This document shows positions 50,029 to 59,071 of a stretch of DNA of 64,000 nt, one piece after another (position 1 is the first letter of the stretch; every line of letters starts with the position of its first letter). Source of the DNA: Chelativorans xinjiangensis (GTDB taxonomy: Bacteria > Pseudomonadota > Alphaproteobacteria > Rhizobiales > Rhizobiaceae). The stretch covers positions 248,001 through 312,000 of the forward strand of contig NZ_WQNH01000001.1 in the NCBI RefSeq assembly GCF_009812055.1. Reading direction: 5' to 3'. Made by a program: the position numbers and the translations under genes. Below the pieces are notes generated by a model. It did not search any database and had not been told where the DNA came from. It saw only the letters and a list, made by a program, of their open reading frames with translations.

Positions 50029-52288
50029 GACCACTTCTCCCCTTCCCCAGCACCGTCGGCACGGGTCCAGTGCCGGCCAGCCGCTGACGCGCCGCGACGG
50101 CGTTCTCAAGGTCACCGGGCGCGCGACCTATGCGGCCGACAACCACCCCGATGGCATTCTCTACGCCGTGACGGCCGTAAGCAGCATCGCGCGCGGGCGC
50201 GTCACGGCGCTCGACGTCGAGGCCGCCAAGGCGCATCCCGGCGTCGTCGAGGTTCTCACACCGGCCAACCGACCGCCGCTGGCGCATGATCCGGACGAGA
50301 AGATGCCGCCCTTCGGCTTCCGCGTGGAGGTGCTGCAGGACGATACCGTGCGCTACGTCAACCAGCCGATCGCGATCGTGATCGCCGAGACGCTGGAGGC
50401 CGCGACGGAAGGTGCCGCGCTGCTCAACCCCGTATATGAAGTCGAGCCGGCTCGCACGGACCTGGAAAGCGGCAAACGCTTCGATCCCGAGGGGATCGGC
50501 ATCGGCGCACCGGCACGCACGGCCCATGGCGACATCGAGGCGGGTCTCGCCGCCGCCGTTCGGGTGACGGAGGCCGACTATGTCACTCCGCCGCAATATC
50601 ACAATGCGATGGAACCGCACGCCGTCGTCGCCCAGTGGGACGGCGACCGCGTGACGATCGACATGCCGAACCAGACGCTGGCGCTGAGTTGCGCATCCTA
50701 TGCGGCCTATTTCGGCATTCCGGCCGAGAACGTGCTGATCCGCTCGCCCTTCCTCGGCGGCGGCTTCGGCTCGAAGGCGATCCTCAACGGGCCGCAGATC
50801 CTCGCCATCCTTGCCGCGCGCATGCTCAACCGGCCGGTCAAGCTGGCGCTCACCCGAGCGCAGATGTACGGCCCGGTCGGGCACCGCGGCCGTACTTGGC
50901 AGAAGCTGCGCCTCGGCGTGGATGAAGAGGGGCGCCTGACCGCACTTCACCATCAGGCGCTTTGCACCACCTCCAGCTTCGACGAATTTCTCGAGCCGGC
51001 GGCCAACGCATCGCTGCCGCTCTATGCGAGCCCCGCCATTCTCGCCGAGCATGAAGGCCTGCGGCTCGACGTCGGCACGCCGGGGCCGATGCGTGCGCCG
51101 GGCCTCGCATCCGGCTCGGCTGCGCTTGAAGTCGCGATGGACGAGGCGGCCGAAGCCTGCGGCATGGACCCGCTCGACTTCAGGCTCGCCAACTACGCCG
51201 AAACGGAGCCGGTTACCGGCAAGCCCTTTTCCTCCAAGGCGCTGCGCGAATGCTATGCCGAGGGAGCCAAGCGCTTCGGCTGGTCCGGACGGCCGCTCGC
51301 GCCGCGCACGATGCGCGACGAAAATGGTTTCCTCATCGGCTGGGGCATGGGCACGGCGGTCTTCCATTGTCCGCACTTTCCGGCTGAGGCGCGTGCCACC
51401 TTGCGCGCCGACGGCACGGCGCTGATGGAAACGGCAGGCGCCGATATGGGGCAAGGCGCCTGGACGGCGCTTGCCCAGATCGCGGCAGAGGCTCTGGGCC
51501 TCGATCCCGACCAGGTCGAGCTCCATTCCGGCATATCGAGCCTGCCCGACGGCGGCATCGCTGGAGGCTCCGGCCATACCGCCAGCGCGGGACTGGCACT
51601 GCACAATGCCGGCGAGGATGCGATCGCCCGGCTTGCGGAGCTCGCCACCAACGATCCCGCCTCGCCGCTTTTCGGCGCCGGGAATATCGGCGTTGTCGCC
51701 CGCTCCGGCCGGCTTCACCGCCGCGACGACGAGAGCCGCGGCGAGAGCTATGCGGAGATTCTGGCGCGTGCCGGTCGCAGCGACGTCGTCGGCACCGCCA
51801 AGACCGCCCGCGACCCGGCGGTTGCTTCGGCCCACGCGATGTACTCGCACGGCGCGGTCTTTGCCGAGGTGAAGGTCGATCCCGACCTCGGCCAGATCCG
51901 GGTGGCGCGACTGGTCGGAGCTTTCGCTGCCGGCAGGATCATCAATCCCCGTCTCGTACGCAGCCAGTATTTCGGCGGCATGATCTGGGGCGCCTCCTTC
52001 GCGCTGCACGAGGAAGCGATTGCCGACCGCCGGACAGGGCGGATCATGAATGCCGATCTTGCCGAGTATCACGTTCCCGTCAACGCGGACGTGCCCTCGC
52101 TCGATGCGATCCTGATCCCGGAGGACGATCCTCACGTCAATCCGATCGGTGTGAAGGGAGTGGGCGAGATCGGCATCACGGGTACGGTGGGCGCTATCGC
52201 CAATGCGGTCTGGCACGCGACCGGCGTGCGTGTCCGGCGCTTCCCGGTTCGTGTCGAAGATCTCCTTATCAGCCGGGAATTCGCCTAG
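50018..52288 (+). CDS. Aldehyde-oxidoreductase-type molybdopterin subunit, PaoC-like
   Basis: A 756-residue undivided large subunit. It has the hammerhead domain at about 30-140, FLGGGFGSK for the dithiolene, GADMGQGAWT, and the C-terminal VKGVGEIG with the catalytic Glu at about 717. It should oxidise aldehydes or N-heterocycles with water as oxygen source. No chaperone of XdhC type follows in the operon. The stop TAG is the CTAG edge of a dispersed repeat. Confidence 0.95.
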   Translation: MPLETTSPLPQHRRHGSSAGQPLTRRDGVLKVTGRATYAADNHPDGILYAVTAVSSIARGRVTALDVEAAKAHPGVVEVLTPANRPPLAHDPDEKMPPFGFRVEVLQDDTVRYVNQPIAIVIAETLEAATEGAALLNPVYEVEPARTDLESGKRFDPEGIGIGAPARTAHGDIEAGLAAAVRVTEADYVTPPQYHNAMEPHAVVAQWDGDRVTIDMPNQTLALSCASYAAYFGIPAENVLIRSPFLGGGFGSKAILNGPQILAILAARMLNRPVKLALTRAQMYGPVGHRGRTWQKLRLGVDEEGRLTALHHQALCTTSSFDEFLEPAANASLPLYASPAILAEHEGLRLDVGTPGPMRAPGLASGSAALEVAMDEAAEACGMDPLDFRLANYAETEPVTGKPFSSKALRECYAEGAKRFGWSGRPLAPRTMRDENGFLIGWGMGTAVFHCPHFPAEARATLRADGTALMETAGADMGQGAWTALAQIAAEALGLDPDQVELHSGISSLPDGGIAGGSGHTASAGLALHNAGEDAIARLAELATNDPASPLFGAGNIGVVARSGRLHRRDDESRGESYAEILARAGRSDVVGTAKTARDPAVASAHAMYSHGAVFAEVKVDPDLGQIRVARLVGAFAAGRIINPRLVRSQYFGGMIWGASFALHEEAIADRRTGRIMNADLAEYHVPVNADVPSLDAILIPEDDPHVNPIGVKGVGEIGITGTVGAIANAVWHATGVRVRRFPVRVEDLLISREFA

Positions 52289-52394
52289 AGCATGATCCCG
52301 AAAAGTGGATACCGGTTTTCGGAAAAGATCATGCTGAAACAAAGGGATAGATCGGGATGACGATTCAACGAAGCGTCATCATGATCTAAGAGCA
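52285..52394. repeat. Dispersed palindromic element (CTAGAGCATGATC subfamily)
   Basis: CTAGAGCATGATCCCGAAAA begins the element, and GAAAAGATCATGCT closes its first hairpin around AAAAGTGG..ACCGGTTTTC. A second hairpin (GATGACG..CGTCATC) follows, ending in GATCTAAGAGC. The core is the same as in the 17627 and 58567 copies, so these are two subfamilies of one element. It provides the stop codon of the molybdopterin subunit. Confidence 0.8.
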
Positions 52395-52485
52395 TAGCCG
52401 GCGGAGTGCCAGTCACTTCGCCGGCACCGGCACAGCGGCTAATACCGACCGCCCTTAGCTTTGACCGTTTTGTCTATTGGACCGT

Positions 52486-52527
52486 TCAGGCATGGGTCCC
52501 CAGGCTTGACCCGAGGACCATGCCTGA
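52486..52527. repeat. Short palindrome of TCAGGCATGG type
   Basis: TCAGGCATGGGTCC and GGACCATGCCTGA are inverted copies with one base skipped, around a 15-base loop. It lies between the hydroxylase operon and the TetR promoter. It could be a terminator-like hairpin or another small dispersed repeat; no U-run follows. Confidence 0.6.
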
Positions 52528-52556
52528 CATCGACACGCCAGCCGCTTTCAACGGGC

Positions 52557-52594
52557 TTGACAAAATGAATTGTGACGAATATCAATATTCATCA
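52557..52594 (+). promoter_or_regulatory. TetR promoter with overlapping operator
   Basis: TTGACA at 52557-52562 and TATCAA at 52580-52585 are 17 bases apart, a good sigma-70 promoter. The -10 lies in a 22-bp palindrome (52573-52594) with core GAATAT-CA-ATATTC and one mismatch in the outer arms. This is the layout expected for autorepression by the TetR gene that starts 16 bp later. Confidence 0.65.
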
Positions 52595-52610
52595 TTTTTT
52601 GGAGACGCCG

Positions 52611-53225
52611 ATGAGTCGCCCGGTCCGAACGCGAACCGATCCTGACGAGATGCGCGTGCGCATTCTGGAAGTGGCGGAGGATCACTTTCGCCGCATCGGC
52701 TACCAGAAGACGTCGGTGGCCGACATCGCCTCCGAACTCGGCATGAGCCCGGCCAACATCTACCGTTTCTTTCCCTCCAAGGGCGCCATCAACGAGTCGA
52801 TCTGCGGGCGCGTGACACAGGAGATCGTGGATTTGGCTTTTGCCGTCGCGCGGACAAAGGCGACGGCTGCCGAGAAGATCGACCGGCTTTTGACGGCGAT
52901 CCACCGGCACAACAAATCCACGCTGATCAAGGAAAAGAAGACCCACGACATGATCGCGGTGGCCATGGAGGAGAATTGGCCGATCATCAAGGAACATATC
53001 GACCGGATGACGACGATCTTCGAAGCGATCATCCGCGAGGGCGTCGAGGCGGGTGAATTCCAGGTCGATGATCCGGCGGCAGCGGCGCGGGCGGTCAAGA
53101 TCTCGTTCATCCCGTTCTTCCATCCGCTTCTGATCGAACACTGCATCCGGCACGGTGAAGACACCGAGGCAGACCTGCGCGGGCAGATCCGCTTCATCCT
53201 GAAGGCTCTCGGAAAGACGGGCTAG
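52611..53225 (+). CDS. TetR family regulator of RND efflux operon
   Basis: A 204-residue TetR regulator with HTH SVADIASELGMSPANIYRFF. The start at 52611 follows GGAGACGCCG; a GTG start further up would place the operator in the coding region. It lies 95 bp before the membrane-fusion and RND genes on the same strand. It should repress its own promoter and, directly or by readthrough, the pump. Confidence 0.92.
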   Translation: MSRPVRTRTDPDEMRVRILEVAEDHFRRIGYQKTSVADIASELGMSPANIYRFFPSKGAINESICGRVTQEIVDLAFAVARTKATAAEKIDRLLTAIHRHNKSTLIKEKKTHDMIAVAMEENWPIIKEHIDRMTTIFEAIIREGVEAGEFQVDDPAAAARAVKISFIPFFHPLLIEHCIRHGEDTEADLRGQIRFILKALGKTG

Positions 53226-53320
53226 CAAAGCCCGCCCGCCGCGGGGGGACTTCGTGCACCCGGATGCTGATGAATGTAGAGAGTTATCACTAGTAAGTAT
53301 TCACACCAGTGAGGTGAAAC

Positions 53321-54409
53321 ATGAGGCCGGCAGCGGCGAAGTGGATTGCAGTTCTGACGGCGACGGTGGCGCTCGCCTCGTGCCAGGAGGCGGAGGTGGT
53401 CGAGCGCCCGGATCCGGTGGTGCGGGTAACCACGGTAGAGCTTCAACCCTTGGCAGAGACGCGCACCTACACGGGCACCGTCGCGCCGCGCATCGAGGTG
53501 GCGGAGGCCTTCCGGGTCGGCGGCAAGGTCGCCGCACGGCTGGTCGATGTCGGCGACCAGGTGGAGAAAGGCCAGGTTCTGGCGCGCCTCGACCCCATCG
53601 ATCTCGGCCTGCAGCTTCAGCAGGGCGAGGCCGAATTGAGGGCCGCACGTGCCGGGCTTGGCACGGCCGAGGCCGACGCCGAGCGGGCGCGCGCCCTCTT
53701 CAAGCGTGGCCATGTTGCGCAAGCCGCGCTCGACGCCCGGCTGCTCGCCTTCGACGAGGCCCGCTCGCGGCTCGAGCGGGCGGAGCGCACGGTCGACCTC
53801 GCGGCCAACCAAATGGAATACGCGGAGCTCAAGGCCTCCGCCGCCGGCGCCGTCAGCGCCACGTCGGCCGAGGCCGGCCAGGTGGTATCGGCGGGCCAGC
53901 CGGTGGTGACCGTCGCCCGCCTCGACGAGAAGGAGGTCGAGGTAGCGATTCCTGAAAGCCGCCTTGCCGATCTCGACGCTTCCACGGCCGAGGTCACCCT
54001 GTGGGCAGGCGACGCCACCTATACGGCACGCCTGCGCGAGATCGCGCCGGAGGCTGATCGAACAAGCCGCACCTATCCCGTGCGTTTCTCCATCCCGGAC
54101 GCGGACGCGACCGTGCGCCTCGGGATGACTGCATCGGTATCGCTCACCAAGGGCGACCGGACGCCGGTTGCGCGCGTGCCGATGACCGCACTTCTCGACG
54201 ACGGCCGTGGACCGGTCGTATTCGTGGTCGATCCGACCTCCAACGAGCTCGAACGCCGGCCGGTCGTCGTCGAGGCCTACCGATCCGAGGATGCGGTCAT
54301 CAGCGACGGGCTTAACGAAGGCGAGCAGGTTGTCACTCTCGGCGTGCAGAAGCTCGAAGCGGGCACCACGGTGCGGGTGGCTGAAATCCAATCCGCCAGC
54401 ACCGAATGA
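53321..54409 (+). CDS. RND efflux membrane-fusion (periplasmic adaptor) lipoprotein
   Basis: A 362-residue adaptor. A lipobox LASC places the lipidated cysteine at 21. It has the usual lipoyl half-motifs (GGKVAARLVDVGDQVEKGQVLARLD), a coiled coil of heptads at about 95-165 rich in Ala, Glu and Arg, and the b-barrel domain. The start follows GAGGTGAAAC. It links the RND pump to an outer-membrane channel not encoded here. Confidence 0.94.
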   Translation: MRPAAAKWIAVLTATVALASCQEAEVVERPDPVVRVTTVELQPLAETRTYTGTVAPRIEVAEAFRVGGKVAARLVDVGDQVEKGQVLARLDPIDLGLQLQQGEAELRAARAGLGTAEADAERARALFKRGHVAQAALDARLLAFDEARSRLERAERTVDLAANQMEYAELKASAAGAVSATSAEAGQVVSAGQPVVTVARLDEKEVEVAIPESRLADLDASTAEVTLWAGDATYTARLREIAPEADRTSRTYPVRFSIPDADATVRLGMTASVSLTKGDRTPVARVPMTALLDDGRGPVVFVVDPTSNELERRPVVVEAYRSEDAVISDGLNEGEQVVTLGVQKLEAGTTVRVAEIQSASTE

Positions 54410-54422
54410 TCGGAGGGGAGCC

Positions 54423-57400
54423 ATGCAGAACTTCAATCTTTCGCGGTGGGCGGTCACCCACCAGACGCTGGTTCTCTTCCTGATCATCGTCCTGTCGCTC
54501 GGCGGTGTCTATTCCTACGCCCGGCTGGGGCGGGCGGAGGACCCGAGCTTCACCATCAAGGTGGCGGTGGTCACCGCCGTGTGGCCGGGCGCGGCGGCGG
54601 GCGAGATCCAGCGCCAGGTCGCCGACCCGATCGAGAAGACGCTGCAGGAAATCCCCTATTTCGACAAGGTCACCACCTATTCCAAGCCCGGCTCCACCTA
54701 CATGCAGGTGCAGCTTAAAGACACCACTCCTCCAGGTGAGGTGGCCGACATCTGGTACCAGGTGAGGAAGCGCGTGGGCGACATCCGCTCCTCGCTTCCC
54801 TCCGATGTTATCGGCCCCTTCTTCAACGACGAGTTCGGCGACGTCGACAGCGCGCTCTACATGCTGTCGGGCGGAGGCGCCTCGATGCGCGACCTGAAGG
54901 ATGCGGCGGAGGAAATCCGTCAGCGGCTCCTGCGGGTGCCGGATGTGGAGAAGGTCCGCTTCTATGGCGATCAGGGCGAGCGAATCTTCGTTGAGTTCTC
55001 CCATTCCAAGCTCGCCACGCTCGGCATCGACCCGCAGGCGATCTTCAACTCCATCGCCGCGCAGAACGCGGTAACGCCCGCCGGCGAGATCGAGACGGCG
55101 TCCGACCGGCTCTTCCTGCGCGTCGAAGGCGCGCTCAAGGGAGTGGAGGCGGTCGCTGCCGTTCCCGTCGCCGCGGGCGGCACCGTGTTCCGGCTCGGCG
55201 ACATTGCCGACGTGCGGCGCGGCTATGAAGACCCGCCGACCTATACGGTGCGGCACGAGGGCCAGCCGGCGATCGCCATCGGTGTCGTCATGGCCGAAGG
55301 CGCCAATATCCTGACGCTCGGCGAAAACCTCAAGGAAGCCATGCAGGAGGTGCGCGCCGACCTGCCCGTCGGGCTCGATGTGGAGCTGGTCGCGGACCAG
55401 CCGCATGTGGTCGAGGAGTCCGTCGGCGAGTTCGTCAAGGTCTTCATGGAAGCGCTCGCCGTGGTGCTGGCGGTGAGCTTCCTGTCGCTCGGCTGGCGCA
55501 CGGGCATCGTGGTGGCGCTCACCGTCCCACTGGTGCTGGCGATCGTCATGATCGCGCTCGATCTCCTTGGAATGAGCCTCGAGCGCATCACGCTTGGCGC
55601 CCTCATCATCGCGCTCGGGCTGCTCGTCGACGACGCTATCATCGCCGTCGAGATGATGGTGGTGAAGATGGAGCAGGGTTTCGACCGGCTGAAGGCGGCG
55701 ACATTTGCCTGGACCTCGACGGCCTTCCCGATGCTCACCGGCACGCTGGTAACCGCCGCCGGCTTCCTGCCGGTCGGTTTCGCCCAGTCGACGGCCGGCG
55801 AATATGCCGGCGGCATCTTCTGGGTGGTGACCATCGCGCTCGTTGCGTCCTGGTTCGTAGCTGTGATCTTCACGCCCTATCTCGGCGTCAAGCTCCTGCC
55901 GAACTTCCATAAGGTGAAGGCGGCCGGCGAAGGCGGGCATCACGACATCTACGATACGCGCCTCTATCACGGGCTACGCACGATGATCGACTGGTGCATC
56001 TCCTGGCGTTGGCTCGTCATCGCCGCGGTCGTCGGCCTGTTCACCACCTCGATCTGGGCCTTCGGCTTCGTGCAGCAGCAGTTCTTCCCAACCTCGCCAC
56101 GGCCCGAACTGATGGTCGAGATCCGCCTGCCCGAGGGCGCCCCATTCAAGGCGACGGAAGCCGCCGCGCGCGAGATGGAAGAGGTTGTCGCAACTGACGA
56201 GGAGGTGCTGACCTACGCCACCTATACGGGCGCCGGCGCCCCGCGCTGGTTCCTCGCCTCGAACCCTGAACTGCCCAAGCCGAACTACGCGATCCTGGTC
56301 ATGTATACGGAGGATGCGGCGGCGCGCGACCGTGTCAAGGCGCGGCTGCAGAGCTTCGTGGACGAAGGCGGCCTGCCGCAAGCGCGCGTGCGCGTGACCG
56401 AACTCGTTTTCGGCCCCCCGGTGGGCTTTCCCGTCCAGTTCCGCGTCATCGGGCCGGACCCGCTCGAGGTGCGCCGCATCGCCTATCGGGTGCGCGATAT
56501 CGTGGCTGAGAACCCGCGCGCGCTCGATCCCAATCTTGACTGGAACGAGCAAGCAAAGTCGATCCGCCTGGAGATCGACCAGGACCGCGCCCGTGCGCTG
56601 GGGCTCACGCCGCAGGACATCGGCCGCACATTGCAGACGCTGCTATCCGGCTTTACCGTGACGTCGGTGCGCGACGGTATCGAGGTGGTCGACGTGGTTG
56701 CCCGCGCCGTCGAGGAAGAACGCCTCGACGTGGCACATCTCGGCGACCTCACCATCGCCACGCGCGGCGGCGCGCCGGTGCCGCTGTCCCAGGTGGCGCG
56801 CGTCGTCTACGGCCACGAGGAGCCGATCCTGTGGCGGCAGAACCGCGACATGCTGATCACCGTGCGCGCCGACGTGCCGGCCGGCGTCCAGCCGCCCGAC
56901 GTCTCGGCGGAGATCTGGCCGGCTCTGCAGCCGCTGATCGAGGAGTTGCCCGTCGGCTACCGCATCGAGATGGGCGGTTCCATCGAAGAAAGCGCCAAGG
57001 CGAACGCGGCCCTGTTCGAGGTCTTCCCCTTCATGGCGCTTGCCATGCTGACGATCCTGATGATCCAGCTGCAGAGCTTCTCGCGCCTGGTGCTTGTCTT
57101 CGCCACCGCGCCGCTCGGCCTCATCGGCGCCACCCTGGGCCTCCTGGTCTTCAACCAGCCCTTCGGCTTCGTCGCGCTCCTCGGCCTCATCGCGCTCGCC
57201 GGCATGATCATGCGCAACACGGTGATCCTCGTCGACCAGATCAAGCACGACCTCGACGAAGGCAAGCCGGAGTGGGAAGCCATCATCGAAGCGACGGTGC
57301 GGCGGTCGCGGCCGGTGGTGCTGACTGCCCTCGCGGCAATTCTCGCCATGGTGCCCCTGTCGCAAAACGTGTTCTGGGGGCCGATGGCCTTCGCCATCAT

Positions 57401-57560
57401 GGGCGGGCTTGCGGTGGCGACGGTGCTCACGATCCTGTTCGTCCCCGCGCTCTATGCCGCCTTCTATCGGGTCCGGCGACCGGACCTGCTGTCGCCGGTC
57501 GACGAGGAGGAGGACGTACAGCATTCCCTGCCCCTCCCCCTTCCTCAAGCGGCGGAGTAG
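54423..57560 (+). CDS. RND efflux transporter, inner membrane pump
   Basis: A 1045-residue RND permease of normal size. Helix 1 is TLVLFLIIVLSLGGVYSYA. The proton-relay aspartates are in GLLVDDAIIAVEMM in the middle membrane block. The second half repeats the fold with LLGLIALAGMIMRNTVILVD. Large periplasmic loops lie between helices 1-2 and 7-8. The start follows CGGAGGGGAGCC, 13 bp after the adaptor gene. The substrate range is probably broad. A strong terminator follows. Confidence 0.95.
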   Translation: MQNFNLSRWAVTHQTLVLFLIIVLSLGGVYSYARLGRAEDPSFTIKVAVVTAVWPGAAAGEIQRQVADPIEKTLQEIPYFDKVTTYSKPGSTYMQVQLKDTTPPGEVADIWYQVRKRVGDIRSSLPSDVIGPFFNDEFGDVDSALYMLSGGGASMRDLKDAAEEIRQRLLRVPDVEKVRFYGDQGERIFVEFSHSKLATLGIDPQAIFNSIAAQNAVTPAGEIETASDRLFLRVEGALKGVEAVAAVPVAAGGTVFRLGDIADVRRGYEDPPTYTVRHEGQPAIAIGVVMAEGANILTLGENLKEAMQEVRADLPVGLDVELVADQPHVVEESVGEFVKVFMEALAVVLAVSFLSLGWRTGIVVALTVPLVLAIVMIALDLLGMSLERITLGALIIALGLLVDDAIIAVEMMVVKMEQGFDRLKAATFAWTSTAFPMLTGTLVTAAGFLPVGFAQSTAGEYAGGIFWVVTIALVASWFVAVIFTPYLGVKLLPNFHKVKAAGEGGHHDIYDTRLYHGLRTMIDWCISWRWLVIAAVVGLFTTSIWAFGFVQQQFFPTSPRPELMVEIRLPEGAPFKATEAAAREMEEVVATDEEVLTYATYTGAGAPRWFLASNPELPKPNYAILVMYTEDAAARDRVKARLQSFVDEGGLPQARVRVTELVFGPPVGFPVQFRVIGPDPLEVRRIAYRVRDIVAENPRALDPNLDWNEQAKSIRLEIDQDRARALGLTPQDIGRTLQTLLSGFTVTSVRDGIEVVDVVARAVEEERLDVAHLGDLTIATRGGAPVPLSQVARVVYGHEEPILWRQNRDMLITVRADVPAGVQPPDVSAEIWPALQPLIEELPVGYRIEMGGSIEESAKANAALFEVFPFMALAMLTILMIQLQSFSRLVLVFATAPLGLIGATLGLLVFNQPFGFVALLGLIALAGMIMRNTVILVDQIKHDLDEGKPEWEAIIEATVRRSRPVVLTALAAILAMVPLSQNVFWGPMAFAIMGGLAVATVLTILFVPALYAAFYRVRRPDLLSPVDEEEDVQHSLPLPLPQAAE

Positions 57561-57863
57561 AGGTCGTGCGAGGCAAGATGACCGCAGCGAGTGTGAACAT
57601 CCTCACAGTCTCCATCCAACAGGTGATGTAGAAGAGGGAACCCAACGCGCCTCCTCCCAGGCGATTGTGGAACTTGGAGAGGGCTTCGGCCCTCCCTTTT
57701 TTTGTTCCCCCTCCCCTTTTTTGTTCCAATGTAGCCGTTATTGATTGGTATCCCTCTCCGGTCTTGGAGAGACGCGACCTTTCGTTGACATCTTTTCGCC
57801 GTTAATTTTCTCATTCTTGCCGCAGCCGCAAACTGTCGTCGGGGCAGCGATGAGACGTATTTT
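57561..57863. other. Intergenic region after the RND operon
   Basis: This is 303 bp without a gene. It holds the terminator at 57676-57703. TTGACA at 57785-57790 may belong to the SleB promoter, but no matching -10 stands out. A five-codon frame at 57850-57867 ends in the SleB start (ATGA), possibly only by chance. Confidence 0.35.
57676..57703 (+). terminator. Rho-independent terminator of the RND operon
   Basis: GAGGGC-TTCG-GCCCTC is a perfect 6-bp stem closed by a stable UUCG tetraloop, extendable by GG/CC around a bulged A. It is followed by a run of seven T. It lies 116 bp after the RND stop. Confidence 0.9.
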
Positions 57864-58511
57864 ATGATTGCCGGGGGATCGAGGACGCCGCTTGTTCCAA
57901 GCCTCATCACGTCGCTCTTGGTGCTTGCGGGGTGTGCCCAGAGCGTTGATGGCGTCGCTACATCGTCCGTCGGCACAAGGTCTCATGCCTATACACAGAA
58001 GGACAGGAAGTGCCTGGAGCGCGCCATGTTCTTCGAGTCCAACAGGTCGAGCCGTGACGGGCTGGTGGCTGTCGGCACGGTGGTCATGAACCGGGTCGAT
58101 TCCGAGGAATATCCCGATACGATCTGCGGCGTCGTTGGGCAAAAGGGGCAGTTCGCGCCTGGCGTGCTTTCCCGGTCGATGAATTCGAAGGCGCTGCCGG
58201 ATGTGCAAAGTGCCGCCGACGCGGTGCTGAGGGGCGAGCGGCATCCCGGAGTGCGGAAATCCATGTTCTTCCACACCGCGGGGCTCACGTTCCCCTACAA
58301 GAACATGCACTATGTGCTCGTTGCCGGCGGCAACGCGTTCTACGAGAAACGAAGCAGGCATCTGGTAACGCAGCCCGTGGCGCCGCCTCCGATCGAGCAG
58401 ACCGCCGCCGCTGCCCCGCAAACTGTCTCGCAACACAGCGCGCTTTCCTACAACGCGCAGCCAGAGGCGATCGATCCGATCGGCGCGGTGATCCGCGAGC
58501 AAAGCCGGTAG
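57864..58511 (+). CDS. Cell wall hydrolase, SleB-type (Hydrolase_2), lipoprotein
   Basis: A 215-residue protein with lipobox LAGC (C24), so it should be anchored in the outer membrane or periplasm. The Hydrolase_2 domain (PF07486) is at about 45-165: the catalytic Glu is E58 in AMFFESN, and VVMNRV and GQFAP are typical. The C-terminal 45 residues are Ala/Pro/Gln-rich and unstructured. It probably cleaves peptidoglycan (lytic transglycosylase type). It is a single gene. Confidence 0.88.
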   Translation: MIAGGSRTPLVPSLITSLLVLAGCAQSVDGVATSSVGTRSHAYTQKDRKCLERAMFFESNRSSRDGLVAVGTVVMNRVDSEEYPDTICGVVGQKGQFAPGVLSRSMNSKALPDVQSAADAVLRGERHPGVRKSMFFHTAGLTFPYKNMHYVLVAGGNAFYEKRSRHLVTQPVAPPPIEQTAAAAPQTVSQHSALSYNAQPEAIDPIGAVIREQSR

Positions 58512-58566
58512 CCGGCGCTCCGGTCCGTGTCAGGCGCGGGGCGTTGGCCGATCCTGCGCGACATTC

Positions 58567-58671
58567 TTAGACCAGTTCATCGTTCATGGAATCGATGAAC
58601 TGGTCTAACTTATTGTTTTGTCGCAATTCCGGGCGGAAAATCGGTTTCCACTTTTCCTGGAATTGCTCTAG
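58567..58671. repeat. Dispersed palindromic element (CTAG..AAAAGTGG family), copy 3, inverted
   Basis: Reverse complement of the 17627-17732 copy with few differences: CTAGAGCAATTCC edge, AAAAGTGG core, GACAAAACA, then TTAGACC..GGTCTAA. It overlaps the 3' end of the DUF982 gene and provides its last codons and its TAA stop. Confidence 0.85.
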
Positions 58672-58927
58672 CAGCGCGTTCGAGGACCCGCTCTGACAGG
58701 ATCCCCCGATTGTTGGCAAACCGCCTGAACGCTTCCCGCGCTTCTTGAACCGTTCTTTCTCCATTGAGGGCTTTGCTGCAGACGTCCACGGCAGCGTGAT
58801 AGTCCAGGTCGGGAATTCCGTTCCATTCGAGGAGCAGGTCGTAGGCATCCAATACGGAATTGACTTCACGGGGGAAGCCGAGGCCTAAGAAAACTGAAAT
58901 GGGCTGATCGAACTTGTGAGCGGTCAT
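58610..58927 (-). CDS. DUF982 domain protein with repeat-encoded C-terminus
   Basis: A 105-residue protein. Residues 1-80 match the DUF982 pattern of Hyphomicrobiales (FLGLGFPREVNSVLDA, HAAVDVCSKALNG, AREAFRRFANNRGIL). The function is unknown. Normal members end soon after the RRRGIL-like motif. Here the last 20 or so residues (ARAIPGKVETDFPPGIATKQ) are translated from the dispersed repeat, which also gives the stop. AAGGAG lies ten bases before the start. The repeat insertion probably replaced the original end. Confidence 0.8.
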   Translation of the reverse strand: MTAHKFDQPISVFLGLGFPREVNSVLDAYDLLLEWNGIPDLDYHAAVDVCSKALNGERTVQEAREAFRRFANNRGILSERVLERAARAIPGKVETDFPPGIATKQ

Positions 58928-59071
58928 CGGCTGGAACTCCTTGGTCAGGTCACTGTTTCAGCCTCCAAAGTGGGCAACACCTAGATCCGCTCCGTCACAA
59001 ATCAAGACCAAGTGGCGCTGGCTCGTGAAGTAACGGTTGCCGGCTCGGCCGCCGATGCCCTGACACGTTTC

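Noticed and set aside
49898-52342. 814-codon minus-strand frame opposite the molybdopterin subunit
   Set aside because: Antisense shadow of a well supported gene; no domain and no ribosome site.
57850-57867. Five-codon leader peptide before the SleB gene
   Set aside because: The ATGA overlap is suggestive, but there is no ribosome site and no attenuator-like structure to support a function.
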